Assembly: GCA_016218825.1 (NCBI GenBank) | Contig: JACRCV010000008.1 | Location: 25,169-89,168 of the forward strand | DNA length: 64,000 bases | Direction: 5' to 3' | Source of the DNA: Deltaproteobacteria bacterium | Lineage (GTDB): Bacteria > Myxococcota > XYA12-FULL-58-9 | In this document: positions 54,619 to 62,567 of the stretch, in pieces | Numbering within the stretch: position 1 is the first letter of the stretch | Layout: the number at the start of each line of letters is the position of its first letter | Notes under the pieces: generated by a model | Database searches by the model: none | What the model saw: the letters and a program-made list of their open reading frames with translations, nothing else | Told to the model about the DNA's origin: nothing | Translations under genes and position numbers: made by a program

Positions 54619-55752
54619 TCAGACGCGCTCGTCGAGGTTGGTGCCGCCCCACTCGACGACGGTGTAGCCCTTGCGGATGCCCTTCGGCAGCGCCGGGTTG
54701 CCGGTCTGCACCGCGGTGGCGGTCCGCTTGAAGATCATGAACATCCGGATGAGGGTGTCGGGCTTCGGCGACACTTGCAGGTCGGCGTAGCGCGCGTACT
54801 CGTCCGTGGCCAAGAACTGCACCAGGCTCATGTCGTTCTTCTCGAGGTGCGGCAGCCAGTACGACACGAAGTCGGTCTTCTCTTTGTCGTTCAGGCCGTA
54901 CGCGACGCAGGCCTTCTCGAGGAAGGTCTCGGCGTTCTTGTCGGTGACCAGGTGCGCCTGCGCCGGGTCGATCGCGAAGCCTTGCGGCCGGGTCGCCTCC
55001 CAGAACAGATAGCTGAAGCGGCGCTCGGTGGTCGGATCGAAGAGGGTGCCCTCCGGCGTCGCGACCATCTGCCAGGCGCCGTCGGTCATCTTCGGATACT
55101 CTGCGACGACCTCGCCTTGCACCTGGAGCGCGACGCGCACGATCATCTTGCGCTCCGGATACACGTAGATGACCGGCTTGCGGATCATCACCGGGCCGCC
55201 GCCCTGGCCGTTGAACGGCAGGATCGTCACCTCGGAGCACACCGCGACCAGGCCATGGTTCTGCGCGTCCGGAGAGAAGAAGAACGCGATCGGGTGGTTG
55301 TCGCGGCGGCCCTTGCCGGGGTCGGCGTTGACCACCAGGTAGCTGACCTTGTCGTTGACGTCGTAGCCCGCGGCCCGCACCTTGGCGAGCTCGCCGCGGC
55401 TGGTGATCAGATCTTTGAGCGCGCCGGTGCGCCACTCGCCGTGCTTGAAGGGGCCGTCCTGCAGATGAATGATCTTGCCGCCGGCGGCGCTGTTCTCGCT
55501 GGTGAAGCCGCCGCGCCGCGCCCCGACGAGGCCGCGCATCACCGGGCGCCGCGGGTTGATGGTCAGCGCCTTCTTGTTCGTCGCCAGCTCGAAGCCGTAG
55601 AGCATGCGGATGCTGTCAGGGATCTTGTTGAACAAGAGCGCGGTCTCGACCTTCGGGCCCGGCGCCTTGATCTTCGCCGTGACCGGGCCGGCGTCGACGC
55701 TGTTGTCGATCTGGTGCTTCTTCGTCGTCTTGTTTACGCCGTCGATGCCCAT
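54619..55752 (-). CDS. Conserved-looking protein with 'PVIYVYPE' and 'YLFWE' segments, function unknown
   Basis: The product has 377 residues from the ATG at 55752 (MGIDGVNKTTKKHQ), with ribosome-binding site aaggag 6 nt upstream. There is no signal peptide or membrane helix. Segment KPVIYVYPERKMIVRVAL, then VAEYPKMTDGAWQMVATP and FSYLFWEATRPQGFAI, recall a loosely related family of bacterial and eukaryotic proteins with the pattern 'KPVIYLYPE ... YLFWEG', whose function I do not know. The N-terminal 190 residues look like a separate beta-rich domain. No neighbour shares its direction; the divergent DUF1579-like gene starts about 300 bp away. Confidence 0.75.
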   Translation of the reverse strand: MGIDGVNKTTKKHQIDNSVDAGPVTAKIKAPGPKVETALLFNKIPDSIRMLYGFELATNKKALTINPRRPVMRGLVGARRGGFTSENSAAGGKIIHLQDGPFKHGEWRTGALKDLITSRGELAKVRAAGYDVNDKVSYLVVNADPGKGRRDNHPIAFFFSPDAQNHGLVAVCSEVTILPFNGQGGGPVMIRKPVIYVYPERKMIVRVALQVQGEVVAEYPKMTDGAWQMVATPEGTLFDPTTERRFSYLFWEATRPQGFAIDPAQAHLVTDKNAETFLEKACVAYGLNDKEKTDFVSYWLPHLEKNDMSLVQFLATDEYARYADLQVSPKPDTLIRMFMIFKRTATAVQTGNPALPKGIRKGYTVVEWGGTNLDERV

Positions 55753-56050
55753 TGCTATCTCCTTCGGGTGAACGCCCATTGTTGGGCTCGGCAGCGCCGC
55801 CGCGCGCAGAGCCAGTTGTCCAGAGAACCCGCAACGAAGCCGGGCGTTTGGTACTACCACACAGACTCGGGGCCCGGAAGCCTGAAGAGGCGCCTGAAGA
55901 GGCGCCCTGCCGTGGCCCACCACGACCGGCGACGATGGACGGCGGGTGAGGCCGCGGCGCGTCGCCCCTGGCGTCGTTTCTGGGTTTCTGCTCTCATCGG
56001 ATCTGTGGCGGCGGGGCCGGTTCGGCGGCAGCGCGACGAGGAGTCCGGGC
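55753..56050. other. 298-bp intergenic region with a tandem 12-bp repeat
   Basis: No gene is seen between the two divergent starts. It includes cctgaagaggcg repeated twice in tandem (55881-55904), which could be a protein-binding or slippage site. The region must contain promoters for both neighbours. Confidence 0.5.
55881..55904. repeat. Tandem duplication of a 12-bp unit
   Basis: cctgaagaggcg twice in a row, followed by cc, so a third partial unit begins. The unit has a short internal palindrome (cctgaagagg). Location: the intergenic space upstream of the DUF1579-like gene. Confidence 0.8.
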
Positions 56051-56587
56051 ATGCGCGTTGGTTCATGGATGCTGTTCTTCATTGTCGCCGGCGGCGGTAC
56101 CGCTCGTGGCGACGAAGGTCCGGCGCTCCTCGATGGGCCCCAGGCCTCGTTCAAGGACGAGTTCGTCGACCGTCTCGTCGGCGAGTGGAGCGCCACCGGC
56201 ACGATCATGGGCCAACCGCTTCGGCACCAGATCTCAGCCGCGTGGGTCCTGAGCCACCAGTTCCTCGAGCTGCACATCCGGGACCTCGGCCCAGCCAGGC
56301 CTGGACGGGCGCCGTACGAGGCCGTGGTCTTCCTCGGACGCGACAACATGAGCGAGCGCTACGTCGCGCACTGGATCGACACCTTCGGCGGACGCGCGTC
56401 CGAGACCCTCGGGTTCGGGACCAAGAACGGCGACACGCTGGAGCTCGTCTTCGAGTATCCCGATGGGCCGTTTCGAACCAGCTTCACTTGGGTCGCCGCC
56501 AAGAAGACGTGGCGGCTGCTGATGCGGGAGAAAGACAAGACCGGGACGTGGAGCACCTTCGCGGACGAGTTGTTGGCGAGGCCGTGA
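56051..56587 (+). CDS. Exported DUF1579-like protein
   Basis: The product has 178 residues from ATG 56051 (MRVGSWMLFFIVAGG). A signal peptide ends near TARGDEGP. The mature part is an antiparallel beta-barrel type: VDRLVGEWSATGTIM, EAVVFLGRDNMSERYVAHWI and WRLLMREKDKTGTWSTFADE follow the DUF1579 pattern (lipocalin-like, sometimes haem or lipid binding). The family length is about 150-180. The frame is open further upstream but without coding character. It stands alone, close to the vWA-like gene whose 3' end is convergent, 100 bp away. Confidence 0.75.
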   Translation: MRVGSWMLFFIVAGGGTARGDEGPALLDGPQASFKDEFVDRLVGEWSATGTIMGQPLRHQISAAWVLSHQFLELHIRDLGPARPGRAPYEAVVFLGRDNMSERYVAHWIDTFGGRASETLGFGTKNGDTLELVFEYPDGPFRTSFTWVAAKKTWRLLMREKDKTGTWSTFADELLARP

Positions 56588-56686
56588 CCCGTGCCCCAAG
56601 CGACCGAGCGCGAGAGGTGTCCGACGACGCGCTCAGCAGGTCAGCGCTGTGGCCGCGGCAGACCCGGCCGCCCGCCACTCGTCTTC

Positions 56687-58230
56687 TCACTGGCAGGTCG
56701 CCACCCAATAGACGATATCGATCGAGTCGCCTGGCGACGAGCCGATGTTTCCCTCGAGGCAGACATCGCCATTCCCGGAACGACTCCAACCGGGCCCGCT
56801 TGAATACGGTGCCACCTGCGGCAGCTCTTCGTTGTTCACCCAGACACGAATGTCCGGGGGATACACCTCGGGCGTCATCTCGAGCCGGTGGCAGCGGCTC
56901 CCCCCGAAAGTAACGGCGGCGTTCGGAGGAAACAGCACCCCAAAGGCTTCGCCGCACACGCTCTCCGTGGCGCTCCCTCGGCCGGCAGGAAGACCGGCGG
57001 CTGCGCGGACGTCCTCGAGTCTCCTGAGTACCTCCACGTATCGCCCCGCAGGCAGCGCGTCGCATCCACCCGGCGCGCTGTCGGTCGGATACCGGTCCGC
57101 GCGGAACCCGGCAGGTTCGTCAGCAGGCAATAGAAGGGGTCGGACGTCTTGGACCAGCAGCCGCAGTCCGCCGAAGAGTCGCCCCCGGCCGCCACACACG
57201 CCGTAGCGAGAGGCTCTGGTTGCCCCCGCTCTTCCGACACGACACCGCCCATCACCGCCATCACCACCTTCGAAGGATCGCCTTTCGTGGCCACCAGGCG
57301 GTCCACGTAGACGCCGGGTGGATCCAGGCTGGGCGGGTTTGTCGCGCGCGGCAGCCCGCCGCAGGTGAAGGGGCCGGCTGCATCGGGATCAGCCCAGTCC
57401 ATCAAGCCGTCGCCATCCGTGTCGAGCGCCGCACCGTATGAGGAGTAGCACTCTGCAGGTGAACAGAGGTGGCGTGACTGCTCTGTGAGATCTGCGGGAT
57501 CCGCCGGCTGGCCGTAGATCTGACGGTCGAAGCTGCTGCAATCATCCTGGTCGGAGACGAAAAGCACTACCAGCCTCGCGTCGGGGCGAATGAAGCCCCC
57601 ATTCAGGTCGCCGACCGCGCTGTCAGCCAGATCGCAGTCGAGGCCGCTGGAGCACCCTACGGCACGGCGGAGTGCCTCGAGACCCGCCGGATAGGCCGAG
57701 CCCGAAGCCGGGATGCGGGCGAACAAGTCATCGAGCTCGCCGCGCCACCGATCCCAGTCCGCGGGGCCGCGCACCGGGAAGACACGACGGCCTGTGCCCG
57801 ACGCCCGCAGCCGCCCGCCGTCGCAGTCTGACGTGTCGATGACGCCGTCGTCGTCGAGATCACGGTCCATGCAGGGGTCGGGGTTCGCCGCACAGCAACT
57901 CTCGGACGTGGTACCGCCGCAGTCCTTGGTGGGACTGTTGCATTCGACGTCGGTGGTGATGACGCCAACCTGCACGTCCACGGCGCGGTCGAACGCTCCG
58001 TAACCGAACACATCCAGTCTCGCACGCAGCTCGTCGATCTCGCCGGCCATGCCCGCCGAGTTGTCGACGACGAACAGGATGTCCAACGGTTGCGGCAGCG
58101 GAATATCGACGTGAAGCGTCCGCTCAGTGCCACCGACGCACGGCGTCGCCACGAACGACCGATCCGCCGAGCAGGCGAGGACCAGCGCTGTGATCACACC
58201 CACCGCGACAGCCGCTCTCCCCCTGCCCAT
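56687..58230 (-). pseudogene. Frameshifted vWA-like lipoprotein gene
   Basis: From the ATG at 58230 (MGRGRAAVAV) the protein has a signal with LVLAC and a vWA-like start DILFVVDNSAGM (MIDAS-like DNSAG). A calcium-type DRDLDDDGVIDTSDC and TNLPGSA follow near residue 375. After about 57100 the original frame loses sense, while the -1/+2 frame continues with RYPTDSAPGGC, CGEAFGVLFPPNAAVTF and ends GDSIDIVYWVATCQ, the usual end of this family. The total length 1544 is two more than a multiple of three, so one base is missing (or two extra) near 57091-57113. It is a real frameshift or a sequencing error in a GC run; the C-terminal domain is otherwise intact. Confidence 0.75.
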
Positions 58231-58440
58231 TCCCTCATTGTAGCTCAGCGGCAGTTGGCCGTGCAGCACAAGTCCCGATCCAGCATGTTGAGGCGCGGGC
58301 CTGATGCCCCGAGGGTGGCGGTCCGCACACACAGAAAGGAAGCCGAGATCGAGACCGGGACCGAGAGAGCAGAGACAGGACAACGGCGGCGGGGGCTTCG
58401 GGCCATGACCGCTGGCGCTCGCCGTGCTAAGCAGTAACGC

Positions 58441-58875
58441 ATGTCGATCGCTGCTGTCCTCACCGTCCGCGACGCCGAGCAAGCCCTGGACGGATGCCAA
58501 GTGGTGCCGTGCCTGGCCGGCACCCTGCCCTACATCAAGGAAGTCCGGGACAAGTGCCTGGCTGCCGGAATCCCGGCACTCGCCGCAGCCCCCGCACCGA
58601 GCCGCTGCTGAGGCACCAAGGCACACCTCCTGGTTCAGGAGGACGACGTTCAAGCGGTAGCGACGCTGCTGCGCGGTGAGTGGGCTGCGATGCTCGACCG
58701 CGAGGGCGTCCTGCCGGTCTGCGCCCCGCCGACCGTCGGCGATAGCGACCATTCGCCCTGCCCCGCCTGCGGCACCGCCGCCCCGCTCGTGGACGGTGCC
58801 TGTAGCGACTGCGGCCTCCAGCTCGACGACCCCGCGCCCGCCAGCAGTGGTTGCGGGTCCGGCGGTTGTCGCTAA
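58441..58875 (+). CDS. Putative selenoprotein: UGA-containing gene with C-terminal zinc ribbon
   Basis: One 145-codon frame runs from ATG 58441 to TAA 58875 and is broken only by TGA at codon 57 (58609-58611). Both sides look coding: GC-rich third positions, MSIAAVLTVRDAEQALDG upstream, and GTKAHLLVQEDDVQAVATLL then a zinc ribbon CPACGTAAPLVDGACSDCG and a C-terminal GCGSGGCR downstream. Read through, the centre is SRC-Sec-GTKAHLL, a Cys-Sec pair where a Cys pair might be expected. A perfect SECIS-type hairpin follows 14 nt after the UGA. Upstream and downstream parts together look like a small redox protein of about 144 residues. No family name is known to me. The alternative, two unrelated short ORFs, is much less likely. 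Confidence 0.8.
58609..58611 (+). other. In-frame UGA (predicted Sec57)
   Basis: TGA directly after a Cys codon (tgc) and before ggc. The frame is otherwise open for 56 codons upstream and 87 downstream. Its distance to the hairpin loop (21 nt) fits bacterial Sec insertion. Confidence 0.75.
58626..58642 (+). promoter_or_regulatory. SECIS-like RNA hairpin
   Basis: cctcctg / caggagg form a perfect 7-bp stem with a GUU apical loop (58633-58635). The loop starts 21 nt after the UGA. Published bacterial SECIS rules ask for a loop of 3-14 nt with a G in the first two positions, a 4-16 bp stem and 16-37 nt between UGA and loop; all are met. It lies inside the coding sequence, as expected in bacteria. 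Confidence 0.78.
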
Positions 58876-58885
58876 CCCGAGCGAG

Positions 58886-59899
58886 TCACTCCATCGTCGT
58901 GTCGTACACCGGTGGCTCACCCTGACCGTAGAGGAAGGCTGCCAGGCGGAGGAAGAAGTCGAGGTGGTCGAACGCCGGGTCGGAGCTCTCGGTGAGCAGG
59001 CCCACCTCGTCGAGGTGGTCGGCGGGCACGGCACCGAAGTAGGTGCCCCACTTGGCGCTGCTCAGACCGACGAGCCCGTCGTTGGTCCCCTCGATGAGCT
59101 CCGTCAGGAGGCGCGAAGACAGGAACATCGGGTTGACGATGTCGGTCGCTGCGGTGTCGACGAACGGGTTGGCCTGGGTCCATCCGGTCCACGAGTAGTA
59201 GGCGACGCGGGGATCGTCGGGGTTCGCCGGGTTGAAGGCCTCGGTCATGTTGGCGTGAGTGACGTCCGCGAGCTGCGCCGCGAGGTCCGACTCGGTGCCG
59301 GTGAGCGGGCCGGCGAAGACGTCGAAGAGCGCGGCCATCGCCGCCACGGCGGCGCCCGGAACCAGGCCGAGGGCCACGTCGACGAGCTTGCAGCCCTGGT
59401 GCGGCGATGCCAACGTCGTGACCGTCGCGACGCGATCGCCGTAACCCAGCGTCGAGACCACGTAGCGCGCGTCCAGACCGCCCTGGCTGTGACCCACCAG
59501 GTGGACCTTGTTGGCTCCGGTCTGCGCCAGGATGTCGTCGATCAAACGCGCCAGCTCGATGCCGCGAGCACCAATGGCGTTGTACGGATCGACGCGGGTG
59601 GTGAAGGCCGCGTAGCCGGCCGCCGAGAGCGTCTCTTTGACTCTGTAGAAGTATTCGTAGCCGGCGATGCTGTCCCAGCCGGCCATGCCGTGCTCGAGCA
59701 CGATCGGGTAGGGCACCTCGGGGACGGGCGGCGGCGGCTCCACCGGCGCGCTCGTCGGCTCCGCCGGCGCGGTGTCGCTCGGGCCCGCGGCCGGCGTCGC
59801 TTGCAGCGCATCGACCTCGCTGCTGCAGGCGCCAAGAAGGAGCGCGGCCGCCAGCACCGCGGCGCCGTCTGCGAACGATCGCGCTCTCGAGCCCGCCAT
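58886..59899 (-). CDS. Lipase/esterase lipoprotein (Pseudomonas-lipase type alpha/beta hydrolase)
   Basis: The product has 337 residues from the ATG at 59899 (MAGSRARSFAD); an ATG at 59917 is possible. Lipobox LGAC with Cys25. After a Pro-rich linker the core starts PYPIVLEHGMAGWDS, an oxyanion-type HG. Nucleophile motif VGHSQGG gives Ser138. Then come TLASPHQGC, an Asp in GTNDGLVGLSS and His in PADHLDEVG, the order of the triacylglycerol lipases of subfamily I. It should hydrolyse acylglycerol esters at the cell surface, possibly needing calcium. It is convergent with the selenoprotein candidate (10 bp) and stands alone. Confidence 0.88.
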   Translation of the reverse strand: MAGSRARSFADGAAVLAAALLLGACSSEVDALQATPAAGPSDTAPAEPTSAPVEPPPPVPEVPYPIVLEHGMAGWDSIAGYEYFYRVKETLSAAGYAAFTTRVDPYNAIGARGIELARLIDDILAQTGANKVHLVGHSQGGLDARYVVSTLGYGDRVATVTTLASPHQGCKLVDVALGLVPGAAVAAMAALFDVFAGPLTGTESDLAAQLADVTHANMTEAFNPANPDDPRVAYYSWTGWTQANPFVDTAATDIVNPMFLSSRLLTELIEGTNDGLVGLSSAKWGTYFGAVPADHLDEVGLLTESSDPAFDHLDFFLRLAAFLYGQGEPPVYDTTME

Positions 59900-60048
59900 G
59901 ACGTGGCAGTGAAACAATCCGCCCCCGACCCGTCAAGCCCTGGCGGGTTGTCGGCTGTTCGCACTGGCGAGCACCACCGTCCGCCCGTTCGCCGCCCGCA
60001 TCCCTCGGCGCCCGCCGGCCGCAACGCGGCCGCCCCGCGGACCCCGCC

Positions 60049-62004
60049 TCAGAACGGCGCCGCCGACCCCAGGGCAGTCTGGTACTCCTTCCGGAGCGCC
60101 TCGACCTCCGACTGCCGGTGCTCGCTCTTCAGGACCTTGATCAGCAGATCCCAGGCCGGCGCGTGCTCCGGCGCTTCGGAGATGACCCGGCGCAGGTGGC
60201 TTTGCGCGTCGGTCGTGCGCGCTTCGTGGAGGTCGAGGACGGCGAGCACGTAGTGGGCGCGGGCGTTGGCGTCGAAGGCTTCGAGAGCTTGCACGCACAG
60301 CCGCCTCGCCTCCGGGTACCGGCGCTGACGGGCCGAGGCCTCGCCGAGCAACGACCAGGTCGCCGAGCCCGGCTGCTCCGCGACGAGCGCCCGGGCGGTC
60401 GCGACCGCGACGTCGGTCTTGCCACCGCGAAGGTCGTCATCCACGGCCTGGATCTTCTGGGCCAGCGCCACCTCCCGGGCCCCGATCCCCGTGTCTGCCG
60501 CCGAGAATCCCCACAGGCTCCGCCGCTGTCGGACGCGAGCCGCGACCTTGTCGCGCGTCGCCGGGTCTTCAATGAATCGAGCCGCCCGCTCGGCACACGA
60601 GATCGCCCCGTGTGCGGCCGCGATGTCCGCGAGCATCGCGACCCTGGCGTCGCCGGGGGCAGACGTGAGCTCGTCCGCGTCGCACATGGCGGCGAGCAAC
60701 GCGGGCTCGGGCTTGTCGTTGCGCTTCAGGGCGAGCCAGACGAGTGCGAGCGCCGGCCGCGGATCTCGCGGCGCAAACAGCTTCGCCACCCCACACACGT
60801 CCTTCGCGTCGGCCCTCTCCAACTCGGCGGCCACCTCGCACGACATCACCTGGAGCGTCGGGTGATCTCCATGCCGCAATCGGAGCGCAACGAGGTCGAG
60901 CCAGGCAGCCGCCGGGTCGCGCTTGCCCAACACCTCCATGGCATGCTGCAACCGCCGCAGCTCTTCGCCCTCGATGCCTTTCCACGGGTTCGCCGCAACC
61001 GTCAGCGCGGCTCCCGCGGTCCCGGCCTCTTTGCGACCCGGCTCCGCGGTCGACTTCGTCGATGTCGCCGGTTGGGATGCGCCGAAGCCGGTCTCGAGCG
61101 CGGCCAGGACATCTCGTTGATCCGGCTCCAGCATTGCGAGACCCCGCAGCAGCGCCGCCGCGCGCCTTGCCCACGCCGCCAGGTCCGCGTTCGGTCCGTA
61201 CCGCGACTCGCAGGCCACCCGCACCAGCTCCTCGTTCCCCTGGTCGAACCGCGCCATCTGCGGGTCGTACTGGGCCGCCATCAGCGAGTCGGGCCGCCCG
61301 GCAACGTGTACCGCGCCCACGCCGTGGGCCCACTCGTGGATCCACTGGATCGCGTTCTTGTGCCGGCGCCGCGCGCTATAAAGGTGCTCGACGTCCCCGG
61401 CGCTGGTCATCGGGAGCCCGCGCTTCATCCAGTCGAGCTCGAGCCGGTCGTCGATGGCTCGGATCACGGCGTGAACCCCGGGCACGTAGGCGCGGCCGAG
61501 GGTGTTCATGTCGTCGGTGTAAACCGGCAACGCACCTACCAGGCCGAGGACCCAGTCGGCGTCCCGGCCGGAATCGAGCGCCCGGAGCGCTCCGAGGGCG
61601 GCGACGAGATCTTCGACGTGGGCATGATCCCAGGGAAGAAGGCTCGCGATCTCGAACCGCGCCCCGAACGGCTCGAGCCACGAATTGGCGGCCTCGCATT
61701 CCCGCCGCACCTCGCGCTCCCAGTCGACGAAGAGGCGCTGAAAATCGGCGTCCACGTACACCCGCACCCGGATCGCCACCACTGTGGTCGCCGCCGCCTC
61801 GGTCGGTCGCGCCGGCGCGAGCGCCTCCTGGCGTTCCTTGTCGCGTTGCCAGGCCGAGATCCAAGCGGTCGTGCAGCCCGCAACCAACCACGAGCCGCCC
61901 AAGATCAGCGCCAGCAGAAGTCCGCGCACCCGCCCGAACGTCGGCAATACCGAACGCCGCCAAATGCGTCCCCGGTCACCGCCACCCCTGCCCTCCAGTC
62001 GCAT
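60049..62004 (-). CDS. Metzincin-type zinc protease lipoprotein with helical-repeat C-terminus
   Basis: The product has 651 residues. Lipobox LVAGC (Cys44) follows a longer n-region; the start at 62004 is the first ATG. The zinc motif HEWAHGVGAVH (223-233) exactly fits HExxHxxGxxH. About 420 residues of helical repeats follow, with TPR-like units at the end (YPEARRLCVQALEAFDANARA; YVLAVLDLHEARTTDAQSHL). The region before the zinc site (AIRVRVYVDADFQRLFVDW) looks like an archaemetzincin- or adamalysin-like N-terminal fold. The expected downstream Met-turn is not obvious. It is presumably a periplasmic or surface protease; its substrate is unknown. It is a single-gene unit. Confidence 0.78.
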   Translation of the reverse strand: MRLEGRGGGDRGRIWRRSVLPTFGRVRGLLLALILGGSWLVAGCTTAWISAWQRDKERQEALAPARPTEAAATTVVAIRVRVYVDADFQRLFVDWEREVRRECEAANSWLEPFGARFEIASLLPWDHAHVEDLVAALGALRALDSGRDADWVLGLVGALPVYTDDMNTLGRAYVPGVHAVIRAIDDRLELDWMKRGLPMTSAGDVEHLYSARRRHKNAIQWIHEWAHGVGAVHVAGRPDSLMAAQYDPQMARFDQGNEELVRVACESRYGPNADLAAWARRAAALLRGLAMLEPDQRDVLAALETGFGASQPATSTKSTAEPGRKEAGTAGAALTVAANPWKGIEGEELRRLQHAMEVLGKRDPAAAWLDLVALRLRHGDHPTLQVMSCEVAAELERADAKDVCGVAKLFAPRDPRPALALVWLALKRNDKPEPALLAAMCDADELTSAPGDARVAMLADIAAAHGAISCAERAARFIEDPATRDKVAARVRQRRSLWGFSAADTGIGAREVALAQKIQAVDDDLRGGKTDVAVATARALVAEQPGSATWSLLGEASARQRRYPEARRLCVQALEAFDANARAHYVLAVLDLHEARTTDAQSHLRRVISEAPEHAPAWDLLIKVLKSEHRQSEVEALRKEYQTALGSAAPF

Positions 62005-62184
62005 GTCTCGTCACCCCCCTTGGGCTCGGCCCGTGCGGCGCCAGCCAACACGAACGGCGCCACAATCACATTGAGACTATCACAGCGCCGGAGGCGAAGA
62101 GGATAGGGACCACAGTAGCGACCGCCGGTCGCGCATCGCACCCAATGCGTCAGTGGCGTCCAGACGGGCCCACGCGCTTTCGGG

Positions 62185-62448
62185 TCACGGCGCCAAGGAC
62201 AAGTGGGTGCCGAGCGCATCTGACGGTTGTGGCTGCAGCGTCTTTCCTCGCCCTGCTTGGTTGAACACGCCGATGTAGCCTTTGCCCTGGCCATCGGCCG
62301 TGATCTGAACGGCGACCTGGCCGTCGCTGTTGCGCACCCCGATCTCGCCGCCCCGGCGGCACAACGCCTCGCCCAAGAACAGGATCTCCTTGCCGTCACT
62401 GCCCTCGACAGTGACACGCCCGCCGCGCTCGCCAAAGCATCGATCGAG
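62185..62448 (-). pseudogene. Remnant of a repeat-type surface protein
   Basis: An 88-codon stretch open between an in-frame TGA (62451-62449) and a stop at 62185 has coding-like composition. It carries repeated beta-strand motifs such as GGRVTVEGSDGKEILF, GGEIGVRNSDGQVAV and GYIGVFNQAGRGK. There is no ATG or GTG start; the only candidate is TTG 62376, which begins mid-repeat. It is probably the 3' remains of a larger gene. A hairpin (gtcactg/cagtgac) lies within it. A Sec reading of the upstream TGA was considered and rejected. Confidence 0.35.
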
Positions 62449-62567
62449 TCATGAGACCCGCATGCTAGCCCCCGCCGCGGCGCGCGACAACCAGCCGTTG
62501 CGGGTGCGCGAGCCGGCAGATAGGCTCGCCGCGGTACCCCCACGGTGCCGGGAGTGGTCGTCACGTG

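Noticed and set aside
58240..58330. tRNA-like tagctcagcggcag motif
   Set aside because: No anticodon arm, T-loop or acceptor pairing follows; it is leader sequence of the vWA-like gene on the other strand.
62376..62465. Possible second UGA-containing (Sec) reading on the minus strand (ATG, four codons on a TGA, and a gtcactg/cagtgac hairpin)
   Set aside because: The loop lies about 40 nt after the TGA, starts with TC instead of a G, and only four codons precede the TGA. The segment looks like a gene remnant.
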